From Rhodospirillales bacterium (GTDB lineage Bacteria > Pseudomonadota > Alphaproteobacteria > ATCC43930 > CGMCC-115725): a stretch of DNA of 64,000 nt. Of the stretch, positions 45,475 through 53,679 are shown piece by piece. The stretch is from NCBI GenBank assembly GCA_028291405.1, contig JAQGID010000265.1:1-64000 (forward strand). The letters are read 5' to 3'. The number at the start of each line of letters is the position of its first letter. The stretch's first letter is position 1. Position numbers and translations under genes: made by a program. Under the pieces are notes generated by a model. The model saw only the letters and a list, made by a program, of their open reading frames with translations. It was not told where the DNA came from and searched no databases.

Positions 45475-45539
45475 CTTTCCCTCACCCTTCCACCGCTTGG
45501 CGGCGGTCCCCTCCCTCTTCCGTTTCAAGAGCGGGAGAG
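45475..45539 (-). repeat. Structured intergenic repeat, copy B (inverted)
   Basis: Reverse-complemented it reads CTCTCCCGCTCTTG..., AGAGGGAGGGG, then GGAAGGGTGAGGGAAAG, matching copy A in order. The second stem differs in sequence (ACCGC/GCGGT instead of CCCATTGC/GCAATGGG) yet still pairs. Copies A and B are 74 bases apart, like the paired palindromes of BIME/REP elements. Confidence 0.75.
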
Positions 45540-45573
45540 TGGCTCGCGGTCGAAACCTGCCGCGGATTCCCCT

Positions 45574-45602
45574 TTGCTGTAAGCCCATTATAGACATATA
45601 AT
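45574..45602 (+). promoter_or_regulatory. Promoter of the thrC transcription unit
   Basis: TTGCTG (45574-45579), 17 bases, TATAAT (45597-45602): a perfect -10 at ideal spacing, in an AT-rich patch. The start of transcription would fall near 45609, just ahead of GGAGGGGG and the ATG at 45630. Confidence 0.65.
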
Positions 45603-45605
45603 GTC
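45593..45605. promoter_or_regulatory. Palindrome over the thrC -10 box
   Basis: GACAT-ATA-ATGTC covers the TATAAT of the promoter. A protein bound here would block RNA polymerase, so it is a candidate operator. Confidence 0.5.
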
Positions 45606-45629
45606 CATTATCGTTGGAGGGGGTGGATC

Positions 45630-45854
45630 ATGGATGAAGACACGCATCGGCCCGGACCTGCATCCAGCCTGCATTTTCAGGTGAAGCGACTAATGCCGAA
45701 CTCGCCGGATCGAAGGACCCGGCAGCCCCCCGGCCGGCGTCGCAACCACCTGCATCCGGCCTGCAATTACAGTCATTCCCAACATTACATCGCGCATGCG
45801 CACCATAGCCTGCTGTTGCGGCAGGCCCCTCGCGAGACTACTTTCAGTCAATGA
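45630..45854 (+). CDS. Possible 74-aa leader ORF coupled to thrC
   Basis: ATG 45630 has GGAGGGGG nearby upstream and a strong promoter just before. Its TGA overlaps the thrC ATG (ATGA), and thrC itself lacks a clear ribosome site, so coupling is plausible. The product is basic and His-rich (nine His, as in YIAHAHHSLLL) and ends RETTFSQ. Against a real protein: third codon positions are far less GC-rich than in neighbouring genes, and a DNA repeat inside it is read in two frames. I know no homologue. Confidence 0.4.
   Translation: MDEDTHRPGPASSLHFQVKRLMPNSPDRRTRQPPGRRRNHLHPACNYSHSQHYIAHAHHSLLLRQAPRETTFSQ
45656..45772 (+). promoter_or_regulatory. Two pairs of phased CCTGCA repeats upstream of thrC
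   Basis: CCTGCA occurs at 45657 and 45668, and again at 45749 and 45760: each pair has an 11-bp period, one helical turn, inside a 25-bp direct repeat (22 of 25 identical) spaced 92 bp. Tandem half-sites at this spacing are typical of OmpR/PhoB-type regulators. A hairpin GCCTGC...GCAGGC follows at 45809-45826. Confidence 0.5.
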
Positions 45855-47392
45855 GTGATTCAGTCTCGGTCGATCCCGTGCGTTACCTGAGTACGCGAGA
45901 CGACGCCCCGACGCCCGCCACCGCCAGCTTCGAGGAGGTGCTGCTCGCCGGGCTGGCTCACGACGGCGGGCTCTACGTGCCGGTCGAGGTGCCGCGCTTC
46001 ACGCGCGACGAGATCGCGGCGATGTCGGGCCTCTCTTATGCCGAGCTCGCGACCCGTGTCGTCGCACGCTTCGCCGGCTCGCATCTCGGCACCGTCCCGC
46101 TGGCGCCGTTGCTTGCCGAAACCTACGCCGGCTTCGGCCATCCCGCGGTGGCGCCGTTGAAGCAGCTCGAGAGCGGGCTATGGCTGATGGAGCTCTTCCA
46201 CGGCCCGACGCTCGCCTTCAAGGATTACGCGCTCCAGCTCGTCGGCCGGCTGTTCGAGGCGCTGCTGCAGCAGCGCGGCGAGCGCGTCACGATCGTCGGC
46301 GCGACCTCGGGCGACACCGGCTCGGCGGCGATCGAGGCGTGCCGCGACCGCGACGCCGTCGACATCTTCATCCTCTATCCGAACGGCCGCACCAGCGAGG
46401 TGCAGCGCCGGCAGATGACGACGGTCGACGCATCCAACGTCCACGCCATCGCGATCGACGGCACCTTCGACGATTGCCAGGATCTCGTGAAGGCGATGTT
46501 CGCCGATGCGACGTTCCGCGACGGCTTCAACCTCTCGGCGGTCAACTCGATCAACTGGGCGCGCATCCTGGCGCAGATCGTCTATTACTTCGCCGCCGGC
46601 GTCGCGCTCGGCGCGCCGCACCGGCCGGTTGCCTTCTCCGTCCCGACCGGCAATTTCGGCAATGTCTACGCCGCCCATATCGCTCGCCGCACGGGGCTGC
46701 CGGTCGCCCAGCTCGTCGTCGGCACCAACCGCAACGACATCCTGGCGCGGTTCCTGGCGACCGGAAAGATGACGATCGGCACCGTCGAGCCGTCGCTGAG
46801 CCCGAGCATGGACATCCAGGTCTCGAGCAATTTCGAACGGCTGCTGTTCGAGCTGATGGACCGCGACGGCGCCGCTGTCGCGGGCGCGATGCGCGACTTC
46901 CGCGCCAGCGGTACCCTGCCGGTCAGCCCGGCGCAATGGCATGCCGCGCAGCGCCTCTTCACCGGCCATCGCGTCGACGATGCGGCGACGCGCGCAACGA
47001 TCGCCGCGACCTGGCGCGATAGCGGCGAGCTGCTCGACCCGCATAGCGCCGTCGCCGTCGCTGCGGCGCGCGCCGTCACCCGTGACCGCAACGTTCCGAT
47101 GGTGGCGCTCGCCTGCGCCCATCCGGCAAAGTTTCCCGAGGCCGTCGAGGCTGCGACCGGCCAACATCCCCCCTTGCCGGCGAGCCTCGCCGACCTCATG
47201 ACCCGACGCGAGAGGATTACCGTCTTGCCCAACCAGCTTGCCGCCGTGCAGCGCTTCGTCGCGGACCACGCGCGGCCGATCCCTGCGGGACGTCTTCGTC
47301 CTGCACCAGGCTCGCTTGCAAATACAAGCGAGGAGATCGGCCACAATCAATCAGCCGCCGTGTCATCACGGCGGGTAGGAGACGCCGCATGA
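45851..47392 (+). CDS. thrC: Threonine synthase
   Basis: 513 residues. It converts O-phosphohomoserine to threonine with PLP. Seen: RYLSTRDDAPTPATASFEEV, HGPTLAFKDYALQ with PLP lysine K124, VGATSGDTGSAAIEACRDRD, VNSINWARILAQIVYYF, and SVPTGNFGNVYAAH. The known enzymes are near 460-470 residues; here residues 476-513 form an extra tail (PIPAGRLRPAPGSLAN... to VGDAA) before a stop that overlaps the next ATG. Translation may depend on the upstream 74-codon ORF. Confidence 0.96.
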   Translation: MSDSVSVDPVRYLSTRDDAPTPATASFEEVLLAGLAHDGGLYVPVEVPRFTRDEIAAMSGLSYAELATRVVARFAGSHLGTVPLAPLLAETYAGFGHPAVAPLKQLESGLWLMELFHGPTLAFKDYALQLVGRLFEALLQQRGERVTIVGATSGDTGSAAIEACRDRDAVDIFILYPNGRTSEVQRRQMTTVDASNVHAIAIDGTFDDCQDLVKAMFADATFRDGFNLSAVNSINWARILAQIVYYFAAGVALGAPHRPVAFSVPTGNFGNVYAAHIARRTGLPVAQLVVGTNRNDILARFLATGKMTIGTVEPSLSPSMDIQVSSNFERLLFELMDRDGAAVAGAMRDFRASGTLPVSPAQWHAAQRLFTGHRVDDAATRATIAATWRDSGELLDPHSAVAVAAARAVTRDRNVPMVALACAHPAKFPEAVEAATGQHPPLPASLADLMTRRERITVLPNQLAAVQRFVADHARPIPAGRLRPAPGSLANTSEEIGHNQSAAVSSRRVGDAA

Positions 47393-48648
47393 GCGTCCGT
47401 TTCACGACCCTTCCCAACGGTCTGCGCATCGTCACCGACCGGATGGATGCTGTCGAGACGGTGTCGCTCGGCGTCTGGGTCGACGTCGGGACGCGCCACG
47501 AGGCGGCGGAGATCAACGGCGTCGCGCATCTCCTCGAGCACATGGCGTTCAAGGGCACCGAGCGGCGCTCCGCCCTCGCGATCGCCGAGGAGATCGAGGC
47601 GGTCGGCGGCCATCTCAACGCCTATACCTCGCGCGAGCACACGGCTTACTACGCCAAGGTGCTGAAGGACGACACGACGCTCGCCCTCGACATCCTCTCA
47701 GACATCCTGCAGCACTCGACCTTCGACCCCGGCGAGCTCGACCGCGAGCGTACCGTCATCCTGCAGGAGATCGGGCAGGCGAACGACACGCCGGACGACG
47801 TCATCTTCGATCTCTTCCAGGAGCGGGCTTATCCCGACCAGGCGATGGGCCGTCCCGTGCTCGGCCGGCCGGAGATCATCCAGACGATCGGCCGCGGGGC
47901 CGTCGCCGGCTACCTCAGCGGCAATTATGCCGCCTCGAACATGGTGCTGGCCGCGGCCGGCAAGGTCGATCACGACACGCTGGTGGCGCAGGCCGAGCGT
48001 GCGTTCGCCGGGCTGCCGCATATCGGCGGCGCGACGACCGAGCGGGCGCGCTACGTCGGCGGCGAGCTGCGCGAGCAGCGCGACCTCGAGCAGGTCCATG
48101 TCGTCCTCGGCTTCGCCGGCGTCGACTACACCGACCCCGATCATTACGCCGCCTCGGTGCTTTCGACCGCGCTCGGCGGCGGCATGTCCTCGCGGCTGTT
48201 CCAGGAGATCCGCGAGAAGCGCGGCCTCGTCTACTCGGTCTATTCCTTCGCGCACGGCTATCGGGACACCGGGCTGTTCGGCGTCTATGCCGGCACTGGG
48301 CCCGATGAGGTCGCCGAGCTGATCCCGGTGATGTGCGACGAGATCCGCAAGGTCGGCGACGGGCTCGACCCGGCCGAGCTCAAGCGGGCGCGGGCGCAGC
48401 TCAAGGCCGGCATCCTGATGTCGCTCGAGAGCACCTCGTCGCGCTGCGAGCATCTGGCGCAGCATCTGCTGGTCTACAACGAGCTGCTCGACGTCCCCGA
48501 GCTCGTGGCCCGCATCGAGGCGGTCGACAACGAGGCGGTCAAGCGCGTCGCGCGGCGGGTGATGGCGACGCGTCCGACTTTCGCGGCGCTCGGCCAGGTC
48601 GGCCGGATCGAGCCGTTCGACCGGATCGTTGGACGCTTTGCCGGCTGA
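47389..48648 (+). CDS. M16 zinc peptidase (mitochondrial-processing-peptidase-like)
   Basis: 419 residues from an ATG overlapping the thrC stop. The inverted zinc motif HxxEH is at H47-E50-H51 (GVAHLLEHMAFKGT), with the downstream Glu in ERTVILQEIGQA. The second, inactive half carries RLFQEIREKRGLVYSVYSF. At this length it is the single-subunit alphaproteobacterial relative of mitochondrial processing peptidase. The thrC-M16-GNAT order is common in the class; substrates are undefined. Confidence 0.95.
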   Translation: MSVRFTTLPNGLRIVTDRMDAVETVSLGVWVDVGTRHEAAEINGVAHLLEHMAFKGTERRSALAIAEEIEAVGGHLNAYTSREHTAYYAKVLKDDTTLALDILSDILQHSTFDPGELDRERTVILQEIGQANDTPDDVIFDLFQERAYPDQAMGRPVLGRPEIIQTIGRGAVAGYLSGNYAASNMVLAAAGKVDHDTLVAQAERAFAGLPHIGGATTERARYVGGELREQRDLEQVHVVLGFAGVDYTDPDHYAASVLSTALGGGMSSRLFQEIREKRGLVYSVYSFAHGYRDTGLFGVYAGTGPDEVAELIPVMCDEIRKVGDGLDPAELKRARAQLKAGILMSLESTSSRCEHLAQHLLVYNELLDVPELVARIEAVDNEAVKRVARRVMATRPTFAALGQVGRIEPFDRIVGRFAG

Positions 48649-49273
48649 CCGTGCCTCGCAGCGGGCGCTCGGCAACGAGCGCCTGCAATTGCCGCGGCTC
48701 TTCACGCTGCAGCCGCCGCCGCTGCGCCTCGTCGGCAAGCGGGTCTTCCTGCGGCCGCCGGAGCGTGCCGACTGGGCCGCCTGGTCGGCGCTGCGTCACG
48801 AATCGCGCGATTTCCTGACGCCCTGGGAGCCGAGCTGGCCGTCCGATGCGCTGGGCCGCGCCGCCTATCGCCGCCGCCTGGCGCGTTATGCGATGGATTG
48901 GCGGACCGACCAGGGCTACAGCTTTTTCGTCTTCCGGCCGGGCGACGATGCGCTGGTCGGCGGCATCGGCCTCAGCAACGTCCGGCGCGGCGTCGCCGAA
49001 ACTGCCAGCCTCGGCTATTGGATCGGCGAGCGCTATGCCCGCCAGGGTTACATGACCGAGGCGCTGGCCCAGTCGCTCGAGTTCGCCTTCCTCCGCCTCC
49101 GCCTTCACCGCATCGAGGCGGCGTGCCTGCCGACCAACGGGCCGAGCCGCGGCCTGTTGCTCAAATGCGGCTTTCGCGAGGAAGGCTACGCCACCAAATA
49201 CCTCTGCATCGACGGCAAATGGCAGGATCACGTGCTCTTCGGCCTGCTCCGCGAGGAGTGGCGCACGGAATGA
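48629..49273 (+). CDS. GNAT acetyltransferase, RimJ/RimL type
   Basis: 214 residues; the TTG at 48629, overlapping the M16 gene by 20 bases, is the only early start in frame. Seen: VFLRPPERADWAAWSALRHE, LVGGIGLSNVRRGVAETASL, GYWIGERYARQGYMTEAL (acetyl-CoA loop) and HRIEAACLPTNGPSRGLLLK with CGFREEGYA. RimJ-type enzymes acetylate N-terminal Ala or Ser of ribosomal proteins. Coupling to thrC and the M16 peptidase suggests constitutive expression. Confidence 0.92.
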   Translation: MDALPADRASQRALGNERLQLPRLFTLQPPPLRLVGKRVFLRPPERADWAAWSALRHESRDFLTPWEPSWPSDALGRAAYRRRLARYAMDWRTDQGYSFFVFRPGDDALVGGIGLSNVRRGVAETASLGYWIGERYARQGYMTEALAQSLEFAFLRLRLHRIEAACLPTNGPSRGLLLKCGFREEGYATKYLCIDGKWQDHVLFGLLREEWRTE

Positions 49274-49298
49274 GCGGCGGCAGCGGCAAGGAGCACGC

Positions 49299-50141
49299 AT
49301 GATGGAAACCAGCGGATTGCGTCCGGTCGTCCGTGTCGTCCCCGGCCAGGCCGCCAGCGACGGCGCCGGCGTGCAGCTGACGCGGGTCATCGGCTCGTCC
49401 GCCTTGTCCGAGCTCGACCCCTTCCTGCTGCTCGACGAATTCGGCTCCGCCGATCCCAAGGCCTATATCGCCGGCTTTCCCGATCATCCGCATCGCGGCT
49501 TCGAGACGGTGACCTACATGCTGGCCGGCCGCATGCGGCATCGCGACAACCACGGCAACCAGGGCGATCTCGGCCCGGGCTCAGTGCAATGGATGACGGC
49601 GGGACGCGGCATCGTCCATTCCGAGATGCCGCTGCAGGAGGACGGGCTGATGCGCGGCTTCCAGCTCTGGGTCAATCTTCCGGCGCGCGACAAGATGACG
49701 GCGCCGCGCTACCAGGATATCCCGGCCGATGCGATCCCCGAACTCGCGCGCGGCGGCGCGAGGATCCGGGTCATCGCCGGACGAACCACGGAGGGCACGG
49801 TCGGCCCCGTCGCCGGGGTCGCGACGGAGCCGCTCTACCTCGACGTCGCGCTGGCGCCTGGCGCCGAGTTCGCCGAGGCGGTGCCGGCCGGCCATAACGC
49901 CTTCGCCTATGTCTACGAGGGCGGCGCGGCAATCGCCGGCAAGGATGTCGCGGCGCATCAGCTCGCCGTGCTCGGCCCGGGCACCCGCTTCGCCGCGACC
50001 GCCGCCGCCGACGGCGCCAGGCTCATCCTCGTCGCCGGACGGCCGCTCGGCGAGACGGTGGCGCGCTACGGCCCCTTCGTCATGAACACGCGCGCGGAGC
50101 TGGAGCAGGCCTTCGCCGACTACCAGGCGAAAAAGTTCTGA
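49299..50141 (+). CDS. Pirin family protein
   Basis: 280 residues from ATG 49299 with AAGGAG five bases upstream. A two-cupin protein; the N-terminal half keeps the iron-binding set: GFPDHPHRGFETVTYMLAG, MRHRDNHGNQG and GRGIVHSEMP. Pirins of this type can act as quercetin 2,3-dioxygenases or as redox sensors; the role here is unknown. It converges with the yqgE gene, leaving 12 bases between. Confidence 0.93.
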   Translation: MMETSGLRPVVRVVPGQAASDGAGVQLTRVIGSSALSELDPFLLLDEFGSADPKAYIAGFPDHPHRGFETVTYMLAGRMRHRDNHGNQGDLGPGSVQWMTAGRGIVHSEMPLQEDGLMRGFQLWVNLPARDKMTAPRYQDIPADAIPELARGGARIRVIAGRTTEGTVGPVAGVATEPLYLDVALAPGAEFAEAVPAGHNAFAYVYEGGAAIAGKDVAAHQLAVLGPGTRFAATAAADGARLILVAGRPLGETVARYGPFVMNTRAELEQAFADYQAKKF

Positions 50142-50153
50142 GGTGGTTAGGAT

Positions 50154-50717
50154 TCAGGCGTGGCCGGCGTCGGCCGAGAGGACCGAGAGATCGACGCCGA
50201 GCTTGGCGAGGGCGCGGGTCCATTTTCCCTCGAGGTCGTCGTCGAACAGGATGCTGTCGTCCGACGCGACGTGGAGCCAGCCGTTCTGCTGCAGCTCGCC
50301 GTCGAGCTGGCCCGGGCCCCAGCCGGCGTAGCCGAGGGCGAGGAGGCTCTTTTGCGGCCCCTCGCCGCGGCCGATCGCGCGCAGGATGTCGAGTGTCGCG
50401 GTCAGCGCCAGATTCTCCCCGACCTCGAGCGAGCCCGGCTCGCGGTAGTCCGCCGAATGCAGAACGAAACCGCGCGCCGCTTCGACGGGGCCGCCGAAGT
50501 GGACTCGGGGCGTGCCGAGCATCCCGTCCGACGGAATGCCGAGCTTTTCCAACAATTCGGGCAGGGTCAGCGTGCCGATCAGCTTGTTGAGGACGAGGCC
50601 CATGGCACCCTCGGCGTTATGGGCGCAGAGAAACACCACGCTTCGCACGAAGCGGTGGTCTTCCATCTGCGGCATCGCGATGAGCAGCTGACCTGCGAGC
50701 GAGTTGAATTCCGTCAT
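50154..50717 (-). CDS. yqgE: YqgE/AlgH family protein
   Basis: 187 residues from ATG 50717; the frame is open far upstream but without family sequence. Seen: LAGQLLIAMPQMEDHRFVRS, VVFLCAHNAEGAMGLVLNK, VHFGGPVEAARGFVLHSAD and LALGYAGWGPGQLDGELQQN, all hallmarks. The family has a known fold and no settled function; links to transcriptional control of alginate have been claimed. It is divergent from the DsbD-like gene. Confidence 0.95.
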   Translation of the reverse strand: MTEFNSLAGQLLIAMPQMEDHRFVRSVVFLCAHNAEGAMGLVLNKLIGTLTLPELLEKLGIPSDGMLGTPRVHFGGPVEAARGFVLHSADYREPGSLEVGENLALTATLDILRAIGRGEGPQKSLLALGYAGWGPGQLDGELQQNGWLHVASDDSILFDDDLEGKWTRALAKLGVDLSVLSADAGHA

Positions 50718-50862
50718 CACCTGTTCCGACCCTTGAGATAAACGGGCCGGAGGAGGAGCGCAAGGAGACTCGACGCGGACTGCGGCACTGCGCCGGATTG
50801 ACGAATTCGTGAGACGGAGCCACCTCCTGCCCGGTCTATACTGGGCGCGACACGGGGAGCTG

Positions 50863-52974
50863 ATGACACTGGCCAAGGCGACGTCGATCGAGGGCATGCG
50901 GCGTCTTGCCGCGCTGTTCCTGCTGGTTTCATGCCTCGGCATCGCCACGGCGAGGGCAGAGCCGGCCACCTCGCCCTGGTTCGTGACCGACCAGGGGAAG
51001 GTCCGGCTGATCGCCGCCGCGACGGGCGTCGGCGGCGGCGACACCGTGAGTCTCGGGCTGCAATTCGCCCTGGCGCCGGGCTGGAAAATCTATTGGCGCT
51101 CGCCCGGCGACGCCGGGCTGCCGCCGGTGCTCGATTGGAGCGGCTCGCAGAATCTCGCCGATGCGACGCTGCTCTGGCCGGCGCCGCGGCGTTTCTCGGC
51201 TTTCGGGCTGGAGACGATCGGCTACGAGGACGACGTTGTGCTGCCGATCACGGCGCGTCTCACGACGCCCAGTCAGAAGCTGGGCCTTGCCGCGCATCTG
51301 CAGTACCTCACCTGCAAGGACATCTGCATCCCCTACGAGGCCGAGCTGACGCTCGACCTCCCGGCGGCCGGGTCGGACGCCGGGTTTGCCGCACCGATCG
51401 GGCAGGCGCTGAGCCGCGTCCCCGGGTACGGAAACACCGGCGTCTTGCAGCTGGTCGGCGCGCGGCTGCACGGTGGCAAGGAGCCGACGCTCGAGTTGAC
51501 CGTCGCTTCGACCGGAGCCCCGCTGCAGGCGCCCGACGCCTTCGTCGATGCGCCGCACGGAATGGCGTTCGCGGCGCCACGGGTCGCCCTCGGTCGCGGC
51601 GGGAAAGAGGCGACGCTCGTCCTGCCGGTCAGCGCCTCGCTCGAACCTGCAGAGAGTCTCGCCGGCAAGCAGCTGACGGTGACGGTGGTCGACGGCCCGC
51701 ATGCCGTCGAAGCCACGACGGTGCCTGGACTTGCGCCGCCGCCGCGCGACGCTTCGCTGCTGCTGGCGATGGTCGGGGTGGCGCTGCTCGGCGGCCTCGT
51801 TCTCAACGTCATGCCCTGTGTCCTGCCGGTGCTCTCGATCAAGCTGTTGAGCGTGGCCGGGAAGATCGGGCGGTCGCGCGGCGCGATCAGGCGGGGCTTC
51901 CTCGCGACCGCGGCGGGCATCGTCACGATGTTCCTGGCGCTCGCCGCGGCGATGATCGCGCTGCAGTCGGCCGGGCTGGCGGTCGGCTGGGGCGTCCAGT
52001 TCCAGCAGCCGATCTTCCTCGTCGCGATGGCGGCGATCGTGACGCTGTTCGCCTGTAACCTCGCCGGGCTGTTCGAGATCGCCCTGCCGCAGGTCCTCGG
52101 CGGGCTGGCCACGGTCGGCGCGACGCGCGAGGCCGAGGGCAGCCACCTCGGCGATTTCGCGGCCGGCGCGTTTGCGACGCTTCTGGCGACGCCGTGCTCG
52201 GCGCCCTTCCTCGGCACCGCCGTCGGCTTCGCACTCGCCGGGGACGCGAGCGACATCGTCGTCATCTTCCTGGCGCTCGGGATCGGCCTCGCGTTGCCCT
52301 ATCTCGTGGTTGCAGCGCTGCCGAGCCTGGCATCGCGGCTGCCGCGGCCCGGCCGCTGGATGGTGACCTTGCGCCGCATTCTGGCGCTCTGCCTCGCGGC
52401 GACGGCGCTCTGGCTGCTCTGGGTTCTGGCGGCGCAAATCGGAACCGGGGCCGCGCTGGCGGCGCTCGTGGCGCTGCTGTTGATGCCGGTCTTATTGCGC
52501 AGCGTGGCGCAGCCGAGCTTGCGGCGTGCCGGCATCGTCTCGGCGTTGCTCTTGGCCGTCGCGCTGCCGCCGGCGCTGTCGCGCCCCGTCGCGCCGCGCG
52601 GCGCCGAGCGCGGACCGTGGCAAGCCTTCGACCGCGCCGGGATCGATCGCGCGGTCAAGGCCGGAAAGACCGTCTTCGTCGACGTCACCGCGGAATGGTG
52701 CCTCAACTGCAAGATCAACGAGCGGATCGTGTTGCAGTCGGATGCCGTCGCCCGGCGCCTCGCCTCGGCCGACATCGTCGCGATGCGCGCCGACTGGACG
52801 CGGCCGAACGCGGCGATCGCCGAGTTTCTCCGGGACTTCGACCGCTATGGCATTCCGTTCTATGCCGTCTATGGCCCGGCAACCCCCTCCGGGCAGCCGC
52901 TCGCCGAGATTCTGACGCCAAGTTCCGTGCTCGCAGCGCTCGACCGGGCGCGGCCGCCGCGCGACGGAGGATGA
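50863..52974 (+). CDS. DsbD/ScsB-like thiol:disulfide interchange protein
   Basis: 703 residues from ATG 50863 (GGGGAG upstream); ATG 50896 would trim the N-terminus. Three parts: an exported N-terminal domain after a signal peptide (cut near ARAEP) with a Cys pair in YLTCKDICIPYEAEL; a membrane core of about eight helices with NVMPCVLPVLSIKLLSV and LLATPCSAPFLGTAVGF; and a C-terminal thioredoxin fold with W612-C613-LN-C616. It passes electrons from the cytoplasm to periplasmic thiols. The large N-terminal part is more like ScsB than E. coli DsbD. Confidence 0.93.
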   Translation: MTLAKATSIEGMRRLAALFLLVSCLGIATARAEPATSPWFVTDQGKVRLIAAATGVGGGDTVSLGLQFALAPGWKIYWRSPGDAGLPPVLDWSGSQNLADATLLWPAPRRFSAFGLETIGYEDDVVLPITARLTTPSQKLGLAAHLQYLTCKDICIPYEAELTLDLPAAGSDAGFAAPIGQALSRVPGYGNTGVLQLVGARLHGGKEPTLELTVASTGAPLQAPDAFVDAPHGMAFAAPRVALGRGGKEATLVLPVSASLEPAESLAGKQLTVTVVDGPHAVEATTVPGLAPPPRDASLLLAMVGVALLGGLVLNVMPCVLPVLSIKLLSVAGKIGRSRGAIRRGFLATAAGIVTMFLALAAAMIALQSAGLAVGWGVQFQQPIFLVAMAAIVTLFACNLAGLFEIALPQVLGGLATVGATREAEGSHLGDFAAGAFATLLATPCSAPFLGTAVGFALAGDASDIVVIFLALGIGLALPYLVVAALPSLASRLPRPGRWMVTLRRILALCLAATALWLLWVLAAQIGTGAALAALVALLLMPVLLRSVAQPSLRRAGIVSALLLAVALPPALSRPVAPRGAERGPWQAFDRAGIDRAVKAGKTVFVDVTAEWCLNCKINERIVLQSDAVARRLASADIVAMRADWTRPNAAIAEFLRDFDRYGIPFYAVYGPATPSGQPLAEILTPSSVLAALDRARPPRDGG

Positions 52975-53067
52975 TTTTCGCCGGGCCTGCCGGTATGGTA
53001 CGGCGTCGGCCGCGGCTATGATCGCGCCGCCAACGGGTTCGCGAGAGAACGACGGAGAGGAAGAGCG

Positions 53068-53550
53068 ATGAGCATCAATGTAGGCGACAAGGTTCCGGCG
53101 GCGACGCTGAAGCAGATGACCAAGGAAGGTCCCAAGGACGTCACCACCGACGAGCTCTTCAAGGGCAAGAAGGTCGTCGTCTTCGGGCTGCCCGGCGCCT
53201 TCACCCCGACCTGCTCGGCGAAGCATGTGCCAGGCTATGTCACGAACGCCGAGGCCTTGCGTGCGAAGGGCGTCGACGCGGTCGCCTGCATCTCGGTCAA
53301 CGACGTCTTCGTCATGGGCGCCTGGGGCAAGGACCAGAAGGCTGAGGACAAGGTCATGATGCTGGCCGACGGCAACGGCGATTTCGCCAAGGCGATCGGG
53401 CTGACGATGGACGGTAGCAAGTTCGGCATGGGCACTCGCTCGCAGCGCTATGCGATGGTCGTCGACAACGGCGTCGTCAAGACCCTCAACGTCGAGGCTC
53501 CAGGCGCCTTCGAAGTCTCCAGCGCCGAGGCGATTCTGAAGGGTCTCTAA
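53068..53550 (+). CDS. Peroxiredoxin, Prx5 type
   Basis: 160 residues from ATG 53068 with GAGAGGAAGAG upstream. Peroxidatic Cys49 sits in GLPGAFTPTCSAKHVPGY. A second Cys (DAVACISVND) near residue 74 is not the usual resolving residue. GTRSQRYAMVVDNGVVK is the typical C-terminal strand pair. It reduces hydroperoxides with glutathione/glutaredoxin or thioredoxin. It follows the DsbD-like gene by 93 bases. Confidence 0.95.
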   Translation: MSINVGDKVPAATLKQMTKEGPKDVTTDELFKGKKVVVFGLPGAFTPTCSAKHVPGYVTNAEALRAKGVDAVACISVNDVFVMGAWGKDQKAEDKVMMLADGNGDFAKAIGLTMDGSKFGMGTRSQRYAMVVDNGVVKTLNVEAPGAFEVSSAEAILKGL

Positions 53551-53567
53551 GCGCAACGCTGCATCGG

Positions 53568-53599
53568 ATCCGTGCGGGTTGCGCGCAACCTGCACGGAT
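53568..53599. terminator. Long hairpin after the peroxiredoxin gene
   Basis: ATCCGTGC-G-GGTTG, CGCG loop, CAACC-T-GCACGGAT: fourteen stacked positions including one G-T wobble. It starts 18 bases after the stop. There is no T-run, so it may be an mRNA 3' stabiliser or a factor-assisted terminator. Confidence 0.55.
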
Positions 53600-53679
53600 G
53601 CGACGGCGTGCGTGCGCGTGGAACGCGATGTCCTCCCCACCTGTTGGCTCAACAGAGATCTTCGGAGGAGGACGACCAG

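Noticed and set aside
45333-45539. Insertion sequence bounded by inverted repeats
   Set aside because: The arms are whole structured elements, only 74 bases lie between them, and no transposase frame or target-site duplication is seen.
45656-45772. CRISPR array or transposon ends
   Set aside because: Only two 25-bp copies with one 67-base gap; no array periodicity and no cas genes.
45630-45854. Classical threonine attenuator leader peptide
   Set aside because: Only four Thr codons in 74, no run of Thr/Ile codons, and no terminator/antiterminator pair was found.
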